Source of the DNA: Hymenochaete sp. R1
Taxonomy: Eukaryota > Basidiomycota > Agaricomycetes > Hymenochaetales > Hymenochaetaceae
Direction: 5' to 3'
Assembly (NCBI GenBank): GCA_019400425.1
Contig: JAFREE010000079.1
Coordinates: 1-64,000, forward strand
Length of the DNA stretch: 64,000 nucleotides
Part shown: piece after piece, positions 55,637 through 64,000 of the stretch
Numbering within the stretch: the first letter of the stretch is position 1
How the letters are laid out: each line of letters opens with the position of its first letter
Program-made: the position numbers and the translations under genes
Notes under the pieces: model-generated
Seen by the model: only the letters and a program-made list of their open reading frames with translations
Told to the model about the DNA's origin: nothing
Database searches by the model: none

Positions 55637-56518
55637 ATGACTGACTCTTCCCGTGCGACCCCCTCCCCTTCGTCTGATCTGACCACGGGCAGTACAACAT
55701 CTGATGAAGGGATGGGTATTTGTTTTTTGGAGGACTCCACTATCCCTACGTTCTACATGACCATGGGGCATCTCATAAAGAAAATAAAGGAAGCACGGTC
55801 AGTCGAGCTTAAAGCATGGCTTGGGGTCAAAGACACGTCCCCTGTCCTTGACGCTTACTCCATCGTCCGTGCTGAAGCCCTTCACGAGTACTATTCTCTT
55901 ATGAGCTTCCGGCTCTCTCATGAGATCTACGCAGCGTCTGGCGATGATAGAGTCAAGCTGACAGAAAGGCGTCGTTCGAACCGAGTCGGGCGTGGGCAAG
56001 CAGGCGAACTATTCCAACTGCTCCGGCGCTCGATAGGGAAAGAAAGACTCTCAAGCGAAGAAACGGATCACATTGGGAGACTTCGCACTCAACTGCGGTT
56101 GACACTGGACTCCGACTTCGCTGATGAAAGCAAACGTCGTGACGGTATAAACAATATCTTTGGCAACTTGGATAAATTGTGGAAGGAGGAACTTGAACGC
56201 TTTGAAGGGATTATGGATGATTTTTGCGCGACAGGGAAGAGTGAGTTGAGCGCTGCGGAACTCACTCACAATGCACTTCTCGTTCACATGCTATGGCGTA
56301 GATTCCAGAGACTGAGCAACTTGGTTTCTGGAAAACTACCTGATTCTGGCTACGAGGAACTGAAGAGGCTTTATGAATCTCATGCCTCTTGGTATGCTCA
56401 CGGTGGCAAAGCCAAAGTAGCTTCCGCTGCGTTCTATGATGACACCATGAATCCCAAACGTATTGTTCCGATGTTGACGAACCTGATTGGCATATGCGAG
56501 AAAACGGAAACCTCGTAA
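55637..56518 (+). CDS. Uncharacterised helical protein, possible family U member 3
   Basis: Single exon of 293 aa from the Met at 55637 (MTDSSRATPSPSSD). The start was chosen because the upstream in-frame extension to 55400 lacks protein-like composition. The N-terminus is Ser/Thr-rich; from about residue 50 the protein is helical and charged. KLWKEELERFEGIMDDF and LTHNALLVHMLWRRFQRL are the most distinctive segments and parallel the equivalent parts of the 267-aa neighbour. No recognised domain; cytosolic or nuclear by lack of targeting signals. Confidence 0.6.
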   Translation: MTDSSRATPSPSSDLTTGSTTSDEGMGICFLEDSTIPTFYMTMGHLIKKIKEARSVELKAWLGVKDTSPVLDAYSIVRAEALHEYYSLMSFRLSHEIYAASGDDRVKLTERRRSNRVGRGQAGELFQLLRRSIGKERLSSEETDHIGRLRTQLRLTLDSDFADESKRRDGINNIFGNLDKLWKEELERFEGIMDDFCATGKSELSAAELTHNALLVHMLWRRFQRLSNLVSGKLPDSGYEELKRLYESHASWYAHGGKAKVASAAFYDDTMNPKRIVPMLTNLIGICEKTETS

Positions 56519-56861
56519 TGGTAACATGTTTCCTCCTAAATGTATGCGTGCGGTTGTGATAGTTGATTTCTATGCGATTGTTTGTACGCGTAATGCTTCT
56601 ATGAGCGTTGAAATCTTTGAAAACATAATTTAGGGCTCGATAACTCGATCTGAGCCATGGGTCCTGCCTATGTTCGTATTTACATTTCCCCGGTACATTA
56701 CAACATGATAAACATTCCCTACCATTGCTTTGGGACTGAGTTTGCTTCTACAGTGTATACAAACAAGATCAAACATCAACAATAACTTCCCGCTCTTCTG
56801 CCTTTCACAACCCAAAAACTAAGATGGCAGCCGGCTTGCTGCTTGGTTTGGTGCGATTGAC
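56519..56861. other. Convergent 3' intergenic region
   Basis: 343 bp between the plus-strand unknown gene and the minus-strand PGK gene; 3'UTR sequence of both, nothing else seen. Confidence 0.6.
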
Positions 56862-58459
56862 TTATAGCTTTACTTCGTCCTTGTTACTCAGCTCTTTGAC
56901 GCCGGGAAGTTCCTTGAAATTTTCTTTAATCAAAGGACAGTAGTTAAAGATGGTAATCCGGCTTACTTTGCCCTCAAGTAATTCAAGCGAAGCCCCACCG
57001 CCAGTACTGACATGGTTCAGCTTGCCCTCTCCCCCGAACTTCGCTACGACGGTCGCGGTATCTCCTCCGCCCACGATAACTGTCGCACCGTTCTCCTTCG
57101 CTTCAATCGCTGCAGCAAGCATTGCCTTGCTCCCATTGGAGAATGCCTCAAACTCGAAAACACCGGGAGGGCCGTTCCAAAGAATTGTCTTCGCCGATTT
57201 GATGGCGTCAGCGAATAGTTGACGAGACTTCTCTCCAGCATCGAGGCCCATCCAACCATCATCTATATCTTCTGTGGCCGTGGATGTTTCGGCGTCTTCG
57301 CTGAATTTTTTAGCGGTAATGTAATCGGTAGGCAAGACGAGCTCGACACTGTTTTTCTTGGCTTTCTCCTTGAGAGCTTCGACATTCTTGGAGCCAGCTT
57401 CATCGAATAAGGAATCTCCAATCTGGGAGACGCAAGATACGACATAAGCGAATGACACGCAACAATGACGATAGAAAGGTCATACCTTACGATTTTCGAG
57501 AATTTTCTTAAACGTAAATGCCATTCCTCCACAAATGATCAGAGAGTTGACCTTATCGAGCATGTTGTCAATAAGTTGAATTTTGTCGGAAACTTTTGCA
57601 CCGCCCAAAATTCCAAGGAAAGGTCTCTGAGGAGCTTCAAGGGCCTTTGCAAAGAATTCAAGCTCCTTCGCCATTAAGAAACCCGCTGCTCGGACAGGGA
57701 GCTGGACGCCAACCATACTCGAGTGAGCACGATGCGCGGTACCAAAAGCATCATTGATGTAGACGTCTCCAAGCTTAGTGAGACCTGCTCGGAACAAGTC
57801 GATGTCTGCCTTGGGGGCCTTGACCTTAGTGCCGCTAGCGTCCTTCGCCGAGCCTTCTTCCTCAATGTGGAAGCGCAAATTTTCAAGAAGAATGACAGAG
57901 CCCTCTGCAGCGTTGTTCACGGCATTTTCCACTTCATCTCCGACACAATCCTTGATGAACTTCACGTCCCGATTGAGCTTTTTGTCAAGCACTTCTTTGA
58001 CCGGAGCAAGCGAGTATTTATCGACGACTTTGCCATCAGGACGACCAAGATGGGACATGAGAACGACAACCTTCGCGCCTGCATGGGAGAGCGATACATC
58101 AGTATTAATGGGGATATAGTTTCAAAAAGCCCAGAAAAAAGTTCCGCTGAGGCCAACCTGCAGAAGCTGCGGAAATTCCGCAAATTCCAACGGAACAGCA
58201 CATACCTTTAGGTGCACCATCTTCTCCCAATGCGTATTTGATAGTGGGCAGCGCAGCATCAATTCTCTTTCATATTCGTTAAAGAAAAAGAGACGCATTT
58301 GGGTTAGAGATGAAACTGAAGGGCTTTAGACAGGGTCGAACTCACCGTAGTGTCGTTGACTTTCCCATCTTTTAACGGCACGTTGAAGTCGACACGAATG
58401 AGAACGCGCTTTCCCTCCAGCGGCACATCTGTGATACTGAGCTTGCTTGAGAGCGACAT
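56862..58459 (-). CDS. PGK1: Phosphoglycerate kinase
   Basis: Five exons on the minus strand (58459-58346, 58266-58206, 58078-57486, 57422-56967, 56912-56862) give 424 aa. PGK hallmarks are all present: [13 protein letters not shown] near residue 20, [89 protein letters not shown] and [16 protein letters not shown]. It catalyses 1,3-bisphosphoglycerate plus ADP to 3-phosphoglycerate plus ATP in glycolysis. The C-terminus [16 protein letters not shown] is slightly longer than in yeast. The last intron falls after the conserved LLEGK and separates a 51-nt exon. Intact housekeeping gene. Confidence 0.97.
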
Positions 58460-59438
58460 TGTTTGTCGTGGCGATTGCGATGGTGGTGGTTGAGAGAGGA
58501 GATGAGCGATAGATCAGGTCCCGTCGGAGGTACGCTGGTTGTATGCGGTCGTCAGGCGGAAGTCCGAATTTGGAGAGGAAGTTCCACGCTTTTCACCGTG
58601 CCCTTCGCGAAATCCCGCTTCGCCGTGTTCACGATAGTATCGCTCCTCCGAGACCCAGATCTAATGGCTAAAACGAAACATAACTCATTGCGATATTCAA
58701 GACTCGCTTTTTTTGTTCCTAGTCGTAAGCCGTCATTCTTTCGGGAGAAAAGGACGTTTCACTCAACAATTCTTCTTTCGCAAGGCACTGAAGACAGAAC
58801 ATAGCTCTGTGTCCTATTTTCTTGATTGAAGGTACGCTGTAGGCGCAGGACTCGGACTTTCCTGCGGAGGTGGCGGCCGTCGCCCATGTGTACTAGAGAA
58901 GGCTTCAAAGACAAGAGACGTTACTTGGCCGGATGCTCGTTGGCATCATCATGAACTACAGGAATCACGCCAGCTGATTGGCGAAGTCGTGCCGTCCAGT
59001 CGATTTAATGCACAAGCATTGTCGACACCCATTCCCATCTGCTTATGATTTCTTCATCGTGAAAGAGGCTGCACACGGAAGTACAGACCATGTGTCCATC
59101 GGTTTCGGTTTCGGTCCCTTCTTCAATACGAGCTTATTCGGGGCCCCTTTTCCGGACCGTCGAGATTTACCGAGAAGGCCATGTACACTAAATTTCCACC
59201 TGGTAAAATGCAACTGTCGAGCGAAAGCTGCTTTCGCGAAGACATGGATATTAACATTCCCCATCACATGGGCCGTTTTTCTATGACGATTTTCTCCGCG
59301 ATGATGTGCGGAAGAGTCGGGAAGACATGATGTCAATTTCTCTGGTGGGGGCCGTTCAGTCTTGTAGTGTCTATAAAGACCAACACTTGCGTCGAATGCA
59401 TTGATTAAGTCTTTTTTGTTCACCAATATCGATCCAAC
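58460..59438. promoter_or_regulatory. Divergent promoter region of PGK and the arabinanase
   Basis: The 979 bp between divergent genes contains no supported coding exon. The right end has a TATAAAG box for the arabinanase. Confidence 0.5.
59372..59378 (+). promoter_or_regulatory. TATA box of the GH43 gene
   Basis: TATAAAG lies about 60 bp upstream of the arabinanase ATG at 59439, a plausible core-promoter position. Confidence 0.55.
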
Positions 59439-61100
59439 ATGAAGTGGCTATTGTGTTTTACTGCAATCATCACCGTTTTCCATACCTTTGCTCCTCAGAG
59501 TTTTGCATATCCAAACCCAGGTGTAGTAACAGGCGACACAACTGTTCATGACCCAACCATGTGTAAAGATGATTCGGTAGGGCGCGCCTTCCATATCATG
59601 ATCTCACCGAACAGAAAAAACTCATATTTCTATTTAAAACAGGGAACTTATTTCGTATTCTCAACGGGAGTAGGTATCGAGATCAGGACGAGTACGGACC
59701 GAACGGCTTGGACTTATGAAGGCGTCGTCTTCAGTAACCCAACTTGGACCGATGAGTATACGGGGACGTCGAATGGGTTAGATCTCATACTCTCCTATCT
59801 TTCTTTTTTTGTCATTGTTTAGAGTCTGACAACTCCCGTAGAGCGCTCTGGGCTCCTGATTGCACGTATCAAGATGGCACGTTCTACGTAAGCTTTTACC
59901 TCTTTCTTAGAGGAGTCAACGTTGACTTTCTGGTGAAACAAGCTTTATTATGCGGCTTCTACTTTTGGATCCCAGAACGTGACCCTATCTTTTGTTTAAA
60001 TTTACTGCGTTCAACGTTTTAATGTCACTTTCTCTTCTTATTCAAGTCCGCCATTTTCTTCGCCAAATCTACCACCGGCCTCCCTGGATCATGGACCAAC
60101 GAAGGATTGGTGACATCCACGGCATCTGGAGATAGTTTTAACGTAGGTTCATTTACAATTTTTTACTACAACTTATGGCGAACTTTGGCTTGTTTTGAAT
60201 CACTAAGGCTATCGACCCTAAGTAAGCCCGATTTCTTACTTAGCCTGTATTTATACGCCAATACGGATTGAACATTTCTTTAGCCTGATCATTGGTCCGT
60301 GTTGAAGTTTCTCTAATTTGCATAGGGAATGTTTATCATGTCACAGTGAGCAGTGAATGGTATCTCTCGCTCGGCTCATTTTGGACCGGTATCAAAGGTG
60401 TTGAGTGAGTCAAGCTCATTCTTTTCCATGCTCGTCCCATTTCATCCGTTCTTTCACCCTCTAACAACGCATCGATTGCTGGAAGACTTGCTTCAAGCTC
60501 CGGCAAGCCCTCTTCCAGCGCGTTCGATTCCCTCGCAGCACGCTCAGGAAGCACTACCGCCATCGAGGCGAGCGTCATCTTCCAATACGGAAACTACTTT
60601 TATCTCTTCACGTCTTGGGATGCGTGCTGTCAGGGGACGTCCAGCACGTATAATATCCGTGTGGGTCGTTCAACGAGGTTCGTTATAACTATTCTTCGGT
60701 TTCTCATTGTCAGGTTGGGCCAGTGACCTTACTTTTTTTTCATTCTATTTTGAAGCTTAATGGGTGGCTACGTCGACGCGAGCGGGGTCGTGCTTGAAGA
60801 TGGGGGAGGAACGCTTATTCTTGAAACACATGATGGAATCTACGGGCCCGGAGGTCAAGATGTTATGACTGACAACGATGGTGTCGTGCTCGTTTATCGT
60901 AAGCTACCTTTGGAAAGATACTGAAGAGTAAGATGAAAGTAATTCTGATCTTTTATTCTTCAATATAGATTACTACGAAAGCGATGGGAGCTACGTAAGT
61001 CTATATTCTCATGGAGATGATAAAAAGTTGTTCCTGACTTCAATCGTAGCTTGGAATCAACTTGCTTGATTTCTCTTCCGGGTGGCCTGTTGTATATTGA
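59439..61100 (+). CDS. Secreted GH43 endo-alpha-1,5-L-arabinanase
   Basis: Twelve exons: 59439-59576, 59643-59776, 59842-59887, 59943-59978, 60047-60142, 60208-60221, 60284-60298, 60351-60404, 60486-60677, 60756-60898, 60969-60994, 61050-61100. Product 314 aa with a signal peptide ([17 protein letters not shown]...SFA). The five-blade propeller signatures are in order: VHDPT (general-base Asp), [30 protein letters not shown] (second Asp), WYLSLGSFW and AIEAS (general-acid Glu), then [10 protein letters not shown]. It degrades arabinan side chains of pectin outside the cell. Two exons are only 14 and 15 nt and hold AIDPNL, so catalytic Asp2 is in a micro-exon. Three acceptors were chosen because only they restore these motifs. 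Confidence 0.9.
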
Positions 61101-61400
61101 CACTAGTCTAGTACTAGACTATGAATGTACAACGATTTATGCTACGAGATTCGAAGTCTTTCCGGTTCTGCATTATGATGATCAAGGGATATGGTGTTCA
61201 CTGCGAGAAGTCCTTTAGTAAATTCCGAAGTATCACAATAATCACGATATATATCATCGCGACACGGAACAACGCGAGCTATAAACTTGATTACTTATCT
61301 TGGATTAAATGTACAACCCCTCAAGCGAATGTCAGTCTGAGACGAATAAGTTAAGACAAGCTCGGCGGTATCAGAAGAACGAAATGCCCCTATACACCAT
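61101..61400. other. Convergent 3' intergenic region
   Basis: 300 bp between the 3' ends of the arabinanase and the glycosyltransferase-like gene. A short palindrome CTAGTCTAGTACTAG lies at 61104-61118; no gene. Confidence 0.6.
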
Positions 61401-63022
61401 CTAAAAATCCACATTGACCGTCCTTCTCGGCGGAACCCAACCCTCCCCAAAGCTCCTCCTTAGCAAACTCATCATCGAAACCGTCCTCGTCAACCGACAT
61501 CTCTCCCTCTGCTTCTCGCCTCTCAGGAGCATCCCAACCTTCGCCCACCACTCCTTCGTCCACACCTTGAAGTCCCACTCCCACTCACTCAGCCAGTAGT
61601 CCGCCATTGCGTCGCGTTCGTTAGTGCTCGCGAGGAGGTACTGGTAGTAGTACCACTGGTCACCACATGCGCCCAGGATCTTTTCGGTCTCATCGGACCA
61701 TGGATTCCATTTTGCGCGGATGTCTTCGAGGGTCGAGCCCCAGGAAGATAGTACACGCTCCGAAGCTTGGGGAGAAAGAGGGTCGCCATGCCATGAAGCG
61801 ATGAAACGATGCGGGAACAGGACGTATAAGGAGTTGATGAGGGTTTGGTCCTTGCCTGGCAGTAGATGAGAACAGTATTCAATGTGAAGACAATGAAGTG
61901 AAGTGAAATGCGAGCTTACCAACGAAGATGGATTGCGAGAGGTAGTAGTCGTGGTAAGCGTAGTAGGCAGTCGCGTAAGGCTGTAGCGCAGCAGGTTGTC
62001 CGCCAAAAAATGACCCTATTACTAGATGATCGGCACCATGAAACAGCGACAGACAAGTTATGACTTACCTTCAGAAAAATCATTGTCTATGGGCCCAAAA
62101 GGCTCGATCCATAGTGACATGCTCGCCTCCGGGAGCCTTTGTACTGGAAAGTAGATCAAGCCTTCCTCTTTCACAGTTCCGGGGCTTGTTTCTCGAGTCA
62201 TAGCGGCCCCCTCTCTCCAAACGTCATCGATCCTTTCGATGCTTGGCCATTCGGCATACATATGCTCCCGCCTCAAGGACCCTGCATCCGTCCAAAACGC
62301 ATATTTGATCTCCGCCTCTCCTAACCCAAGATTTTTCCTCCTTTCCTTCGATGATATCGCGTCCGGGGAGTCCTGGTCTTTTGGATAGAGATGTTCCATT
62401 GCATCGGCAAGTAGAAATGGTTTCGCGTTCCAGATTGCGTAGAGTTCCGGATTATGATATTCTTTCTCTCTGTCTTTTCCCCACATATTGGCATATTTGT
62501 CCTGCAGGCCTTGGAGAGGGGGAATGTTGTAGGGTGACTCGAAACGAGTGTCGATGATAATGGGAAGGTCTCCACGGATAGAGCTGATTGTGGATGCAAG
62601 CGATGGTGGACAGTAGAAGTATATGGGTGTTGTTATGCGCGCTAGAAAACGAGAAAGCCAGGCAGAGTACTGACAAACTAGAGGTTAGCTAGATAGACGT
62701 TCGCGCAAGTACATTGACTTACCTGCGCAATGGAATGCTTGGACTTGGGAAGGGGAAAGAACGCCGAAACCAAAAGAATCTGATTGTCGCCGCCGTAGTT
62801 TACAGAATTATTCCCTGTAGATGGAAGAGGAGTACCGACGTAAGGCCGCGAAGGGGCAACGCTGACAGGAACGATGGTGTTGGACACCCAAGATGCGAGA
62901 AGCGGGCCATAGGAAAGGTAGATGACGATGGTGGCAGCGAAGACGAGGACAAAGCAGAGGACTTGTTGCTGCTGTCGCCGTCGAAGGTTGAAGAAATTGA
63001 GACTGGGGCGAAGCGTCGCCAT
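61401..63022 (-). CDS. HtrL/YibB-like type II membrane glycosyltransferase
   Basis: Four exons on the minus strand (63022-62723, 62669-62069, 62015-61920, 61855-61401) give 483 aa. A short basic cytosolic tail (MATLRPSLNFFNLRRRQQQQ) precedes one TM segment (VLCFVLVFAATIVIYLSYG), a signal-anchor typical of Golgi enzymes. The lumenal part opens with ILLVSAFFPLPKSKHS and WLSRFLARI...PIYFYCPPS, then WNAKPFLL, YAFWTDAGSLR, FFGGQPAAL, YYAYHDYYL and GKDQTLINSL. The order of TAYF/SAFF, (W)TDAG, GG and DQT matches the HtrL/YibB family of putative glycosyltransferases found in fungi, nematodes and bacteria. Donor and acceptor sugars are unknown. An alternative is a general fungal family of unknown membrane proteins. 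Confidence 0.75.
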
Positions 63023-63537
63023 CGTCGCCAACGTTGTGGGCGCTCGAGACGAGCATCCGGGTCAGCTCATCATCAAAAGGAGAGACGGCCATGCGTGGGA
63101 ACGTCGCACGTGAATTTCCGAGATGCGAGCAGACTTGCATCCTCTTTCTCGATACGTCTCTCTTAAACTTCGTTCATGTCGGAATACCAGACTTCAGATA
63201 TGAACTAATGGCGCACTCCGAGTCGTCCCCAAGATGCACGGCATTTTTTTTCTATCACTTTCTCTTGTCGCGGATTATGACCTGCTCAACAATTACACTA
63301 GGTCCGTCTTCATGCTCTACGTCTTTCCCCGAATCTCGCACGGCGACAAAGACCCCGGTTCATTCTCGCCTGCAACGAAGGAGCGCGTTTCCTTTTCACG
63401 GAGAGCAATCAGAAACGAGTGGTCATCTAACTGTGGGTCTCGTTTAAGAGATGCACGCGAAACGAACCAAAAACTACTATCTGTGGGTATTCAAATATTA
63501 TAACGTCTATTTCGTTATTAATCTATCGCTATTCAAG
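63023..63537. other. Intergenic region
   Basis: 515 bp between the glycosyltransferase-like start and the stop of the partial unknown-family gene; the part near 63022 should be the glycosyltransferase promoter. Confidence 0.5.
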
Positions 63538-64000
63538 TCAAGAGTAACCATTTCTGCTCTGATTCGATATGTTTGAGGTACCCTTCCCAATTCTCGATGT
63601 ACTTTTTCGTATCTCTCCTACGTTCCGAGCCAATGCCCTCAAGCGCTTCACTGAACTGTCTATACAACTCCCTATCTCATTACGATATCTGGTACCCGAA
63701 ACAATATCGCCATTCCGGAAACCACTCTGTATATACTTCAGCCAATCCACATATACTCGCACCTTCGCCTCAAACGAAGTCATGTCCATCTCCGCTAATG
63801 CTTTCTGGAACTCCTCCGTTTTTGAAGTGCGGCTGTCTACCCCACTGAGAAGTCGACGTTTCAAATCGACAAAAGCTTTTGAGGAGGCGATCGCGTCAAT
63901 CTGCTCATTCAAGCAAATATGAAACAACTTTGCCCGATCACTCCATACGGAATCGATGTCCGACGAACGAGACGTCTTCGGATTTCCACAATCAAGGAAG
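63538..64000 (-). CDS. Uncharacterised helical protein, family U member 4 (partial)
   Basis: The frame is open from the stop at 63538 to the right window edge, so the N-terminus lies outside. The visible 153 residues are helical and charged. The segments SVWSDRAKLFHICLNEQ and EFQKALAEMD...KVRVYVDWLKYIQSG correspond to DIWSNENYNSNVCFKEN and EFQGTLKDAK...RVRAYVAWMTYLQMG in the gene at 48321-49049. Family unknown. No internal stop. Confidence 0.65.
   Translation of the reverse strand, partial: FLDCGNPKTSRSSDIDSVWSDRAKLFHICLNEQIDAIASSKAFVDLKRRLLSGVDSRTSKTEEFQKALAEMDMTSFEAKVRVYVDWLKYIQSGFRNGDIVSGTRYRNEIGSCIDSSVKRLRALARNVGEIRKSTSRIGKGTSNISNQSRNGYS

Overview
The window is nuclear DNA of a filamentous basidiomycete, most likely an Agaricomycete. 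The evidence is intron-dense genes with short GT-AG introns (about 40-110 nt), four class I hydrophobins, a basidiomycete-type phosducin-like protein, a fungal GH43 arabinanase and a fungal PGK. There are no bacterial-style operons. The gene models below were joined by hand: splice sites were picked by reading-frame phase, GT/AG dinucleotides and family motifs. No alignment or RNA data were available.

Layout. 1-11 kb is rich in short tandem repeats and low-complexity DNA and holds three genes: an SDR oxidoreductase with a mitochondrial-like leader, a two-TM cysteine-rich membrane protein, and a PEBP-family protein. A 250-bp MITE-like element lies at 11.8-12.05 kb. 12.8-19.5 kb is a housekeeping stretch: an NmrA/epimerase-like Rossmann protein, a WW-FF domain splicing/transcription factor (TCERG1/Dre4 type) and an HpcH/HpaI aldolase. 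20.0-32.7 kb is a large inverted duplication. Arms of about 2.8 kb each carry a Ser-rich unknown protein and a hydrophobin. The spacer of about 7 kb holds two further hydrophobins in mirror orientation around an F-box gene. A small secreted Kre9/Knh1-like protein follows at 33.1-33.8 kb.

34.7-51.6 kb is the most unusual part: nine members of one local zinc-finger family. Seven join N-terminal C2H2-like fingers to a C-terminal C3HC4 RING that is always split by a phase-2 intron just before the sixth zinc ligand. Two lack the RING and end in a shared basic motif. The cluster shows segmental duplication, a stranded RING tail, a conserved upstream motif and an orphan copy of it, and probable N-myristoylation signals. 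A duplicated but decayed phosducin-like fragment and several members of an uncharacterised alpha-helical family are interleaved with it.

52-64 kb holds the intact phosducin-like gene, unknown-family genes, PGK, a 12-exon GH43 arabinanase, an HtrL/YibB-like type II membrane glycosyltransferase and a partial unknown-family gene running off the right edge. No rRNA, convincing tRNA, CRISPR or autonomous transposon was found.
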